In this document: positions 1 through 9,522 of the stretch, one piece after another | Position numbering within the stretch: the stretch's first letter is position 1 | Layout: each line of letters opens with the position of its first letter | Assembly: GCA_010014835.2 (NCBI GenBank) | Contig: JAAAKB020000027.1 | Span: 1,263,945 to 1,284,613, forward strand | Direction: 5' to 3' | DNA: 20,669 bases | Source: Apostichopus leukothele | Taxonomy: Eukaryota > Echinodermata > Holothuroidea > Aspidochirotida > Stichopodidae | The notes under the pieces: model-generated | Database searches by the model: none | What the model saw: only the letters and a program-made list of their open reading frames with translations | What the model was told of the DNA's origin: nothing | Made by a program: the position numbers and the translations under genes

Positions 1-117
1 GGGAGCTGGTTACTGAGTGTTATGTAAGTTTGCGCTGGTCTTAGTCACATGATGATCAGTGCTGAGATACCAAGGTAGAAGATCACTAAGATAACATGTT
101 GACAATAGCCTACAGTG

Positions 118-170
118 ATTATATGTGACATTATATATGTGACATGATTATATGTGCCATTATATGTGAC
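118..170. repeat. Degenerate 12-15 bp tandem repeat
   Basis: Four imperfect units built on attatatgtgac occur at 118-129, 130-143, 144-158 and 159-170, differing by small insertions and one C for A change. It is an AT-rich minisatellite in intron DNA with no sign of function. Confidence 0.8.
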
Positions 171-480
171 ATGGTGGCAGTAGATAAAGTTAGCCCTCTA
201 AATAATCCAGTTGCTTAAGTTTCTAGCAAGCAGATCAAGTTTGCTGTGTAACCGTTTATTTGTAGCAGGAATCTTGACATGTAAGATGCATTTATGGGTT
301 CTTTTTCCAACACTACTACTCTCCAGTCCATCTTCTACTTCCCCAATTGATCCGAGTTGTTTGGTTGCTATAGTACTCAGGACAGCATTGGTTCCATTCT
401 TAATTTTATCATTGATCATATCAACACTTTGACCTTTTTAAGAGCTGATAATTGGTTCTAGTAGTTATGGATTTCCTGCA

Positions 481-492
481 TATATATATATA
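481..492. repeat. (TA)n microsatellite
   Basis: Six TA dinucleotides lie about 60 bp before the 41-nt exon. Confidence 0.85.
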
Positions 493-540
493 GATGCTCC
501 CAATTGTGAAATTTGAGATGTTGTGTAACTTTTTTCGTTA

Positions 541-551
541 TTATTTTTCAG
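541..551 (+). promoter_or_regulatory. 3' splice site of the 41-nt exon
   Basis: A T-rich tract (about 529-549) ends in ttttcag, with AG at 550-551. It is a strong acceptor, as expected for a very short exon that is hard to recognise by exon definition. The partner donor at 593 (gtaagt) matches the U1 consensus. A U-rich stretch at about 643-665 lies shortly after the donor, where TIA-type factors often help short exons; that role is inference. Confidence 0.75.
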
Positions 552-592
552 AAAAATGTTTGTCGGTGGTCTCAGCTGGAATACCACCTCTG
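552..592 (+). CDS. Musashi-family RRM1, 41-nt internal exon carrying RNP2
   Basis: This is an internal coding exon of an RNA-binding protein, very likely a Musashi orthologue. Musashi proteins bind UAG-containing 3'UTRs through two RRMs and regulate translation in neural and stem cells. The exon follows a pyrimidine-rich acceptor (ttatttttcag) and ends at a consensus donor (gtaagt). Its reading frame, beginning at 553, gives KMFVGGLSWNTTS: beta-1 strand and RNP2 motif with the RNA-stacking Phe. The single first base completes a codon from an upstream exon (phase 2) and the last G starts a codon finished at 8295 (phase 1). Vertebrate MSI2, as I recall it, has an equally small exon for the same residues, so this boundary looks ancestral. 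Vertebrate proteins usually have Gln where this one has Asn after Trp. DAZAP1 and hnRNP A-type RRMs are the main alternatives; the downstream exon favours Musashi. Confidence 0.85.
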
Positions 593-1203
593 GTAAGTGT
601 TATGATTTCCGTTGTTATCTTCGAGTTCCCTGGTTCCTGAAGTGTTTTTTTCAAAACTTTTTTTGTAAACACCTGGTCATGATTAGATGAAATGAAATTG
701 AAGATTCAAAAGAGCAGGCTGGCTTAATTTATGAATGCTGAAGGCTGTGTTAATCATTAGTATTAACAGCTTGCTGTGTTAATAATTGTAGAAGTTCACT
801 TTGTTATTAATAGTATTTATAGTAAATACTGCAATAAAAAATGTCTAAGCATAACTATCCTTTTAGAAATGTGATTTTATCCATAAAATAATGTTGCTAA
901 TGCCAGTTAAACAGATTTCTTTACAATGCTTTGATCAACGTACAAAAGTATTATTTTGCAATTTTACAAATTTTCCCACAAGTGGGTCTTTGATATCACT
1001 TACATGGTTGGATGGGCAAGGGTGTACAAGCACAATGCCTGCTTTATTGAAGGAACAATGGCGTGTTAAACCTGCGAATTCAGCGAACAAAAAAGGATTT
1101 GATCCTTCCAGTTTAGGACAATGAAGTGTGAACCCTAACCAAGGGTGATAAAGAGAACTGTAAGGAAGTCAGAAAACTATACAACCTCCTGTCATATTAG
1201 CAT

Positions 1204-1260
1204 GTGCTTTAGTACAGTACAGTTGATACATACATGTTCAGTATGTATGATCTAAAGCAC
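1204..1260. repeat. Imperfect foldback
   Basis: Two nested pairs of complementary arms are present: gtgctttag (1204-1212) with ctaaagcac (1252-1260), and atacatac (1226-1233) with gtatgtat (1241-1248). The loop is 7 nt (1234-1240). The 13-nt left bulge against 3 nt on the right makes it asymmetric. An AATAAA hexamer follows at 1263-1268. It could be chance in AT-rich DNA or the remnant of a small inverted-repeat element. Confidence 0.55.
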
Positions 1261-1281
1261 TCAATAAATGTCTCATAAGCA

Positions 1282-1297
1282 ATATATATATATATAT
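1282..1297. repeat. (AT)n microsatellite
   Basis: An uninterrupted run of alternating A and T sits just after the foldback at 1204-1260. Confidence 0.85.
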
Positions 1298-1465
1298 TTC
1301 ACTGGTAGTTACGGTAAAGTCTTAAAACTCCTTAGTGAGTATATCGGTAAAAAAAGTCTTGTTTGAAAATTTGGTATCCAATATTTTTTTAAGTAATAAA
1401 AAAAAGTTTCTGTTTAATATGCTTTATCACAATAATATAGGTTTATGTTTCAGTGGCCACATAGT

Positions 1466-1499
1466 TTTGTGTTTTTTGTTGTTTGTTTGTTGTTGTTGT
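1466..1499. repeat. G/T-rich simple repeat
   Basis: Low-complexity T and G sequence of the form (GTTT)n to (GTT)n. No feature overlaps it. Confidence 0.75.
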
Positions 1500-2970
1500 A
1501 ATTGAACATTTAACTTCAGTCTTGACTACATTTCAAACAGAACACTAATCTGAAGTACCATTTTGGATTTTGTTAACATTGAATCAACCAGTTACTTTGC
1601 TTTCAGTTTAAGACTATTAATTTTGTAGTTGTTGCCAAAAGTTAAACTGCCAATGTTGTTAATTAGTGTGCTCAGTATTTTGTTGCCAAGGCAGCATTGG
1701 AGACCTTCCCTCTGACTGCACTTGTTTCCAAGAAATGATTGTATTTTTTATGGCTGACAGGAAGTTCCCTGTTAGTGTGCGTGACTACTGATTGTGTGGG
1801 TAGGAGTGGAGAGTGAATTTCCCCAGGAGTTAGTTCTGACTGTTTCTGTGAGCTCAGTCCTTGCTGTTTTGTGCGTTGGTCGACTACAGTCGCAAGTTCC
1901 CGTTGACAAGATACTACGGTGTAGCTGTGCACTGTTACTATGTGTAGTAAACAAGGTCTAGAACTGTGGTCTGCACTTTCCAGTGTAGTATGTAGTACCA
2001 TCTCCTGCCTATTAAATTCACTATCTATGCAAAATAGAGGAAAAACGATGAGATTGAGTTGTTATGTGGGATTTTGTTTGCATCTTCTATTATTGATCAT
2101 AATTTGGATATAGGTACCATTCTACTAGCTTCCTTACATCATTTGTTTGGACAGGGAACTGCTTGATCTTTTCTGCCAAAAGTAAATAAATAATGGATAC
2201 TTTCTTTATCCTTTGATATGACTGAAGTTGGTTTCATTCTTTAATAGCTTTCTCAAAACAAGAGTACCATGTGTCATATCCTTCTAGCTAGCTGTAACTG
2301 ATGTGGGTAATTATTGATCACAGGGCAAGAATACTCAACCTAAGAAAATCAATGCAATTTGGATTACAGTTTGAACCTTTCTTAGGTATCTCAAAAGGGT
2401 GACATTGTTCTGCTATTGTTACAGGGGCAGCCCCTAGTTAAATAACATTATGGCTGATTTTGAAATCAATAGGTTGCTTTTAATTTTTGCACTCAAGAGT
2501 GTGTTATTTATGGTCCACAAGCCACTGATTTTAAATTGAATGAAGCTATGTTGCATCAACATGCGGACGTGTGTTTTATTCGATACCTTGACCCCGATAT
2601 GTATGGTCAAGTGGAGTCATTCTGATCACATGGACCAGATAGACTATATAGCATAGTTGAAGCTTGGTATTATTTGCATACCTATGTTGAGAACCTCAGT
2701 GTTTTAGTTCTAAGCCTAAAACATAATGATTCCAAAAGTTGTTATTTGGTTGGATCTCATGTATTGTAAATGTTTTAATGGAGATTAATATTAAATGTAC
2801 AATGATTGTTAAATTATACAAAGAAAAATAATATATAAAATGCAAGGAACTATTTGGCAAGTTGCTGGTACATGTTTGTGACTACAAATACTGGCTTTCA
2901 CAGCTGAGAATGAACCATATCATACAACATTACACCCTTGATTTACCACGCCGCACAATATATGAAACAA

Positions 2971-2992
2971 TCTGTCTGTATGTCTGTCTGTC
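2971..2992. repeat. (TCTG)n microsatellite
   Basis: About five tetranucleotide units, tctg, interrupted once by tatg. Confidence 0.8.
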
Positions 2993-4910
2993 AATTCCAA
3001 AGGGAACTATGTTGATATCACATTATAACAATTTGATAAGCTGCTAAATAAAATGTTAAAGCCACACTTTGAGAACATGTAAACAATTTTTAATATTAGC
3101 TCAACACGCCTTCTATATAATATGACAGGACTGTGTTCAAGAAGGGTTGTATGCTGTGATTTGTGAAAGCTTTACCTTCACATATCAACAACACTTTTAA
3201 AATACCCCAATAGCCTAGATTTGTCTTACTAGGTCACTTGGCATTCAAAACGCAACCAACCAACCACACAGTTCGCACACAAAGAGCAGGAAGGGAAGTT
3301 TATAAACTAGTTTCAATCTAGCTGCAGTATAAGGTGTTTCATCAGCAATATGGTCAAAATTGTTATGATATGGGTGGAGGAGGTACTACAGTATATATAG
3401 TGGAATCATGAACACCGAATGTCTTGACAAATTTTATACTCTGAATTGGATACATTACTAATACTGTGATGTATTGTAGAAGCCCTGAAATTAAATATCT
3501 ACTTATTGTTCATTCCTAACAATTCTTCTATGGTTCAATTATGTTATCTTCTGATTGAAATATTAAATAGCTACAGATCAAAACACTTACTAGAGGTCTT
3601 CAATAAATCTGTCAAAAATACTTAAAGTGGCTTGTTGAGTTGATTTGGATAGATCTTTTGCAGACCAACATCAACAACAATGATAGAATCCTAATGAATT
3701 GGCCAGTCTCACTTGTTGTTACAACATTTACCAATTGGTGGATTGCAATGTTCCCCCGATTAAACCTGTTATAAGATGTTCTTCTACTTTGAGACATAAT
3801 GTTGTTCAAGATTGCTAAAATGCATTGATTAATTATCAGCCTTTGGAAATCCATTAATAAGGAAGAGAGGAATTTTTCTCCAGGGCTACCAATGGTTTTT
3901 TGGTTCCTTTTTGAATTTTTTAACTATCATGAGCGAATTTCCCAACAAAAGAATTGTTTTGGAGAGAATTGTGGGTATTTTTTAGCTTCCACTGAATAAG
4001 CCTCTCAATGTTAGGTGGTGTTAGTGTTTGTTGATCTACACATCACTCTTTGGAAAGTTCTGACACTAATCCAAATGCTGCTGTTGAAAGATGGAGTGTT
4101 GTTGGAAAAAAAAAGTGGCTTTTATCTCAGGAGACCTTCTCCAGATATAAAGTTGTCAAAGAAAATGTGCTGCTGTCTGGCTGTGGAAAAAAAGAAACTC
4201 TGGATAGGACAAAGTTACTCTCTGTGATTTTCTAGCAGAGATTTAGTTGTTGGATGAACTCTGGGAGTAGTTCTGAGAGAAGAAAACAGGATTAAATTAT
4301 GATCAGTTGGAAGCTTGTTTGACGTTTGGTGACGGGAGGCTAAGGGAGATCCTCCTGTCTACTTTACAACTCATAAGAAGGTAGTTGTGATGATGAAGGA
4401 CCTGTTTAGGTACTTTGCTTTTATCAGAATTAAGGTGATTATGGGGTCAAGATTAGTTTGTAACAAGGGAAATAGGGAGGATGGTTTACTTTGGCAGGTT
4501 TCCCTGAAGTCTCACCTAGATTCAAACAGTGTATTGACATAATGTTCTAATGTCAGTGCTGCAATCGGACAGGGCCTTAAATCTTAATTTTCAATTTCCA
4601 ACTCTGGTGACATTGAAGAGATGTTACAGTGCAGACAGATAACATGATCTGGGAGGCACATTATTGTTACATGTCTCAAGCTTCAAAATGAGATTTTATG
4701 TGAGGTAATATTTGAATTTGTATGTTTATGTGGCCAAGATCTATCTGATGCATCAACCTCCATTTTGAGCTATAGTTGCTATGGTGATAATGAGTGTTTC
4801 TACTTTCACCATACTGCTGGTAGAGTCCATTGTTGATCGGTTGCCTTGAACTTAATACTTAGTATGTATCTATAGAGCTTGGTGAGTGAAATAATCCTAT
4901 TGAAATTGGT

Positions 4911-4945
4911 GGGGCTCAAAGGTCACATGAGGGTCAACAGGCAAC
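4911..4945. repeat. Fragment of a ggtca-rich interspersed repeat
   Basis: The wording gctcaaaggtcacatgaggg followed by gtcaacagg resembles the ggtcaa-rich units at 5245-5326 and 16261-16300. This suggests scattered pieces of one old dispersed family. The family is not identified, and the call rests on short shared words only. Confidence 0.35.
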
Positions 4946-5050
4946 AAAGTCTGGAAACCTGTTAAATATGATAACTCCAAACTTAAAGCTACAATTAATC
5001 TGTAAATTCTCCAATGCTATGATTTTCTTTTGGTGAACATAGTTTGGTCG

Positions 5051-5121
5051 AAGTTTAGTTCTGTGAAGTTAGTTCTGTTTAGTTCGGTTTAGTTCTAGTT
5101 AGTTCGGTTTAGTTCTGTGAA
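5051..5121. repeat. 10-bp periodic repeat based on gtttagttct
   Basis: About six to seven units of gtttagttct / gtttagttcgg run in tandem. The block opens and closes with the same longer unit, gtttagttctgtgaag or nearly so. It is a short minisatellite in the intron. Confidence 0.8.
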
Positions 5122-5244
5122 GGGGCTCTTTTGGTCTTCAACGAAACATACATTGGCATCCAGGTAATGAAATCTGCTTCAGAGTTTATACTCTTGCGTT
5201 AATGATGCACTAAAACCTCCCATCAGTTTCCTCCTCTGAGCCTC

Positions 5245-5326
5245 AAGGGGTCAACAGGTTATCTCAAATGTCACAAACTGGCTGAAGGGGTCAAAAGGTT
5301 ATCTCAAATGATAGCAAGATTGGCTG
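5245..5326. repeat. Two-copy tandem repeat, unit 40-42 bp
   Basis: The copies are 5245-5284 and 5285-5326. Their first 26 bases differ at one position (gtcaacagg versus gtcaaaagg), and both end in ggctg after a diverged middle. The motif belongs with the ggtca-rich repeats seen elsewhere in the window. Confidence 0.85.
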
Positions 5327-5832
5327 ATTTCTCAAAAATATTTCATAAATGTATAAACAATATCATGTAACTCTGAACAACTTTTAAAGGGATTGCTAAC
5401 TCGAAATTTGTAAAAATTAGAATGCGTCAATATTCACATATGTAGTAGGAAGGAATTCTTTCTGGACATTGAAACATTTTGGTTTAAAATTCTATACTGC
5501 AAACTTCTTACCAATGAATGACATGGTTGATGACCACAATGGATTGCTAAGAACCTATTCTGGTTCTCACTTAATTCTTGGACAAATCTCACTGGCTCTA
5601 CAGTAGTCAGATAGTTATCTTGAATTTTGAGGAAATTGTATGGCAAGGAATCACAATGCTTGGATAACTGGCTTTCCGGTTTTGTTTCCACCAAGGAGCT
5701 GGAATAATATTAAGTATGTTAGACTAAGAAATCCAGTCACTTTGCTTGGTGAGTAGCTGTCGCCTACAGACATTTCTCTATGTACAAAAAGTGAGTATAG
5801 AATACAAACTAGACTGCTTGTAGTGTCTTGTA

Positions 5833-6048
5833 AAGGAGAGACAAACCCAACCATCATTATTGATCTATGTGATAGAGATAACACTATCATGAACAACCCT
5901 CCTCCCCCCTCAGCATTCCACCCTCCTCACCTCTACAGCCAAGGAGAGATAAAATTCAACCATCAGTATTGGTCACGTACATGATAGAGATAAACTCATG
6001 AACAACTCCCCCCCCCCCCCCCCCCTTTCCATGCCTTCCATCTTCTGT
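5833..6048. repeat. 108-bp tandem duplication with C-rich ends
   Basis: Copy one (5833-5940) and copy two (5941-6048) both start aaggagaga, share caaccatca, gatagagataa and tcatgaacaac, and then run into C-rich sequence. In copy two the C-rich part has grown into an 18-base C run (6008-6025). The copies are clearly homologous but diverged. Confidence 0.8.
6008..6025. repeat. Poly-C run (18 nt)
   Basis: An uninterrupted run of 18 C within the second copy of the 108-bp duplication. It is likely length-variable and prone to sequencing error. Confidence 0.85.
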
Positions 6049-6533
6049 GTGGCTTTTAATTATCCAGTACAAGAAACTTGAATTTACATTCATCCTTTAG
6101 AAGAAGTTTACATGTGATTTACTGTACTTCATGGCTGGTGATTTATTGAAAGAATATAATCATTAAATTTACCTCTCTCCTCTCTGTTGTTGCCCTTTCT
6201 CATCTACCAGGTCTTTACACCCCTTATTCTGCCCCTTTTGACCCACTTTTGGTCACAACTACTGCCTCCCCTGTACAATCCTTTTGTTAGGCCTGCACTG
6301 TATTAATTATAAAGTTTGCATCTATGCAAATTTTTGGGGACAAAATACCCCATTCTGTTTATGTCAAACTACCACACATGCATACTTAAAAACTTAAAAA
6401 ATGGGTGAGCATTGACCTAGGTAATTGGCATTTTACACAGTGAGTGGATTCTTGTCTATGTGTTTAACTGTAAGAATCTAACCCCCAGATACCATTACTT
6501 AACTGATTAATCTAAAATTATAAATCAAAAGTC

Positions 6534-6545
6534 CCTCTCTCTCTC
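6534..6545. repeat. (CT)n microsatellite
   Basis: Six CT units in a pyrimidine-rich intron stretch. Confidence 0.8.
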
Positions 6546-7690
6546 ACTATTCCTTCTTTTAAAGTTTTCCGTGTCCAGTGCAAGTAACTTGTTATCCAAT
6601 TTATTATACAGTCTAAAAATACACCCATATTTATGGTGTCCAAATAGCCTAACGTAATAGATACCCCTTTGCCAGGCCTCCACTAGTGTTCAAACTCACT
6701 AATATCTCGGACATGGATATGAAATTTGTCAGAAACCTGAAAGCTTTGCTGAGTTACAAGATTGAGGAGTTTTTTGTTGTTGCTTTTGTGGAAAATTAAC
6801 ATGAAGGATTGGGTGGTTTGGTTCTTTGTGGTGAGGATCTGACATTTGAAATCTAGGCCAATCTGGTGCGCTTGAATTATGCCAGAGCAAGGCTCTAGGG
6901 AACGTTGGACGACCGGAGTCGCAGCGCGCTAAGGTAGCAAAGTTTTCAGGTGTAGTGTCAGTCAAGCCGTACATCAGGTGACCGTTTATCCTTACATCAG
7001 GGGCCTGATATGACTGCTCTTACCTTGAAGGCTTTTCATTCGAAGAGAATGATCTATTTTTCTCTTACTTATCAAACTAAATAGGAAAATGAAATGAAAT
7101 AGAAAAGGGAAGAAAAAAGAAGGTGTACAAGGTTGTATTTTTTAACAAGCCAGGTAAAAGAGAAAGTTGTTGCAGAAGTGAGTCACTGAAAATCTGATCG
7201 GACTTGTTTTCCTTGGGCAGAGATGGTTTTGAATTCAAAGTTTGACACTTTTGTTCAATTTAGGGGAAAAAGGGAGTAAAGGATGGCAGGCAAAGTGACG
7301 TTATTAATGCAAATAGAGTAAGAATACAGTAGGGAAAAAGAAATTCATGCAGTTTTTAGCTAAAAAGTTGTCAAGCATATGCACTGGCCTGTAGCAAGAT
7401 TAGGAAGGTGTGACAAGCTGACTGTAAAATCTATACACAACATACAAATATGTTGCTGAAACCGAACGAGTGCTGTGTTGTTGCCTTGAATGAATTATCA
7501 GTTGCCATGGGAACAGACGATGTAACTGACTGACTAAATGGAGCCCTTTAAGACCTGAACCGTTGCTAATTTTGAGTGTAGAGGAATGCACAGTTTTCAA
7601 CATTTAATCCGTACTATATTTGTCGTTATTTAACCTGCCATGAACTTGAAATCCCTTATATCACCTGTTTTCAGTATAAGAGCTGTTCAA

Positions 7691-7742
7691 ATAACATATT
7701 TGCATATTGTGAGCTAACAATCGTATTTGAATATTTTGAGCT
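7691..7742. repeat. Diverged tandem duplication, unit 25-27 bp
   Basis: The copies are 7691-7715 and 7716-7742. Each carries an atttg..atattttgagct-like sequence and both end in gagct. They are diverged and AT-rich, so chance similarity is possible. Confidence 0.4.
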
Positions 7743-8114
7743 TTGGTCTGCCTTTTTATGTGTACCAATTTAATGACTCACATGGCACAGTTGATGACAA
7801 TACACTATTCAAATTACTCTTAAAAAACCTAAATTCTTATCTTCAGTCTAATCTTAATATCAAAATTCAGGAGTATAGAAATCCTTGCTTACATTCTGTA
7901 CATGTATACATGTATCTCTTTTACAACTGAATTGTATACTTTCATATCTTCTGCGGTTAATTTTCGTATTAATTGGTACATCACCAACACTGTATCTATA
8001 TGACATTATTCTGTTGTCATGCACAGTACTTATGTAGAGTTTATCTGCTATCCTGTGTCGAGGAGAGTAATATGTTCATTTGGGAATGCATTCATGTGTC
8101 TGTCTGGGATGAAG

Positions 8115-8139
8115 GGAGAGAGAGAGATAGCTAGCTAGC
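8115..8139. repeat. (GA)n followed by (TAGC)n
   Basis: A gagagagagaga run at about 8116-8127 passes into tagctagctagc, a self-complementary tetranucleotide repeat. It lies about 155 bp before the 82-nt exon. Confidence 0.8.
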
Positions 8140-8276
8140 ACGGGATACCGCATTTCAGAGGAGATTTGAGAGAGCTTGTCAAGTCTCCCCATCATGAATG
8201 TAAACACCTTGTCAAGGCTCCTCTTGCCATATAAAATTAATGGTCAACTTGCCATCCAGTCGCCATTTTCCACTGT

Positions 8277-8294
8277 TTGTGTATTGCCTTTCAG
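8277..8294 (+). promoter_or_regulatory. 3' splice site of the 82-nt exon
   Basis: A pyrimidine-rich tract (about 8260-8292) ends in tgcctttcag, with AG at 8293-8294. It marks the end of the 7.7-kb intron. The donor after this exon (ag|gtgaga at 8375-8382) is also good. A TGCATG hexamer, the Rbfox core site, lies inside the exon at 8339-8344, but those bases also encode the family-conserved Cys-Met and are probably kept for that reason. Confidence 0.75.
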
Positions 8295-8376
8295 ATACCC
8301 TCAAGGAATACTTTTGCAAGTTTGGAGAAGTCCGGGAATGCATGATTATGAGGGATCCTGAAAGCAAGAGATCGAG
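8295..8376 (+). CDS. Musashi-family RRM1, 82-nt internal exon
   Basis: This is the next exon of the same gene. It follows the acceptor ttgcctttcag and ends at the donor gtgaga. Joined to the G at 592, it reads [16 protein letters not shown] and then [12 protein letters not shown], with no stop. This covers helix 1, strand beta-2 and strand beta-3 up to the first basic residues of RNP1. The last two bases (AG) leave a phase 2 junction, so the Arg before GFGFV is split by the intron. The wording YF.KFGE..EC..MRDP..KRSR is characteristic of Musashi RRM1 and fits DAZAP1 or Hrp48 less well. The two exons total 123 nt and contribute about 41 codons. The protein is incomplete: the N terminus, the rest of RRM1, RRM2 and the C-terminal region lie outside the window or in exons I could not find. 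Confidence 0.88.
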
Positions 8377-8896
8377 GTGAGAACAAATTTAAATCTGACT
8401 TGAAGAAGTATGAATATACTGTATGTCTATTAAATGAGATCAGATAATATTATTTACTCTTTGTATTCAGAAATGAATGTGTTCCAGTGTAGAATGATTG
8501 ATGGCAAGGAGACTTGGAAAGTATTTATGCCCAGCCGGATGCTTGTGTTAGGTTTGGCTGCAGGGCACAAACTGGAAAGAAAGCTTCCCATTGTTTTCAA
8601 GTCTCATACCATCCATGTTCAATATCATTGACTTTATTTACTGTTTTTGGCTATCTGTTGCCATTTCATTCTATCCTAAACACATATCTGTCCAACTGCT
8701 AACACAGAACACTCGGTATACATATGAACGCTGGAAAATATCATTGATAATAAAATAAAGTAATCTCATTGCAAGTCAGCCAAACAGGAAACCTTAATAA
8801 ATAAAATAATGAAGTTAGCACGGATCCGTTATCCTTACAACAATGTTCAACGAACGACGAGATGTTAATTGAATGTGGATAGAATGTAACCATCTG

Positions 8897-9184
8897 TTAC
8901 TGGATGTTCATGAGTGTGCGGAGATACTCCTGACCGTTGTCATCCTCCTCGGGGCTTACACGATTCCATTCAAGATGTCTTTGTTTAATGTTACTGCGGG
9001 TCAGAGTGAGGTACAGCAGCATGACATCCTGATGAGCTTTGTTTAACTCTGATGGGATGAAAGAGGAGAACATTAACTTGTAAATCAATTCAAACAAGTC
9101 AACTCTGCCAGTAAAAGTTAATGTTTTCACCTCTGACACCTTTTGACTTTCCTTGGTGATTGATATACTGCTGCTGGTGCATTG
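8897..9184 (-). other. Unrecognised antisense ORF, possible exon or gene fossil
   Basis: The minus strand is open from 9184 to a TAA stop at 8897 (about 95 codons) and has no ATG at its start. I do not recognise the family. The translation has an amino-acid make-up like real protein: a predicted-helical, hydrophobic stretch (LFELIYKLMFSSF), few Cys, and a charged, soluble end (NRVSPEEDDNGQEYLRTL). The stretch is slightly GC-richer than its surroundings. An AATAAA signal on the minus strand lies about 260 bp beyond the stop (8633-8638). No convincing splice acceptor is visible before it: candidate AGs near 9170-9180 lack a pyrimidine tract. It could be the last exon of a nested antisense gene, a processed gene fragment, transposon-derived, or chance. 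Confidence 0.25.
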
Positions 9185-9414
9185 TCACTATGTTTTCAGT
9201 GCTGTAGGGAGCCATTACTTTGTACTGTTTTCAAGGTATCAATGTCTTAAGTTGACAGTTCTTTAACTATTGCAGGTAGAGTCAAAGTTCTTTGGTTTTG
9301 AAGATAAAGTTGATAAAGTTATAGGTGTTTATATATTGTAGTGATTTTGTATCTGTCCAACCTCCTGAGTCAAAAAAAAAAGGAAAAAAAGAAAAGAAAC
9401 AATAAATGTTGAAT

Positions 9415-9522
9415 GGCCATAAATAAACCTGCTTGTGATAGGGCCATATATAAACCTGCTTGTGATAGGGCCATATATAAACCTGCTTGTGATAGGGCCA
9501 TATATAAACCTGCTTGTCATAA
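9415..9522. repeat. 27-bp minisatellite, four copies
   Basis: The unit begins ggccatatataaacctgctt and ends gtgatag. The copies start at 9415, 9442, 9469 and 9496. Copies two and three are identical, copy one has one change (ataa for atat), and copy four ends in cataa. As the unit is a multiple of three, the minus strand reads a nine-residue repeat (YIWPYHKQV), but no start, splice site or context supports translation. Confidence 0.92.

Larger units (their letters stand above)
1..551 (+). other. Intron upstream of the 41-nt Musashi exon (3' part)
   Basis: This is the tail of an intron whose 5' end lies before the window. No coding segment is recognisable; the short reading frames on both strands at 198-432 resemble no family I know. 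Content is AT-rich, with a small tandem array at 118-170 and a TA run at 481-492. Confidence 0.7.
593..8294 (+). other. 7.7-kb intron within Musashi RRM1
   Basis: The intron runs from donor gtaagt to acceptor ttgcctttcag. I see no coding exon inside it. Stretches 600-1200, 1500-2940, 3000-4900, 5330-5830 and 6050-8100 hold AT-rich DNA with no gene I can support. Exceptions annotated separately are simple repeats, small tandem duplications and one foldback. A small CpG-containing, GC-richer pocket lies at about 6895-6975 and is unidentified. Long first or RRM-internal introns are usual for animal Musashi genes. Confidence 0.75.

Noticed and set aside
1672-2001. 109-codon minus-strand ORF
   Set aside because: No family resemblance, no splice or promoter context; length is within what chance allows in 20 kb.
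6895-6975. tRNA-like or SINE promoter (tagcgcgctgcgactccgg on the minus strand)
   Set aside because: It has some resemblance to a tRNA 5' half, but there is no B box (GGTTCGA-type) at the right distance and no cloverleaf could be drawn.
8339-8344. Rbfox TGCATG site in the 82-nt exon
   Set aside because: The bases encode a Cys-Met in a family-conserved stretch, so coding constraint explains them.
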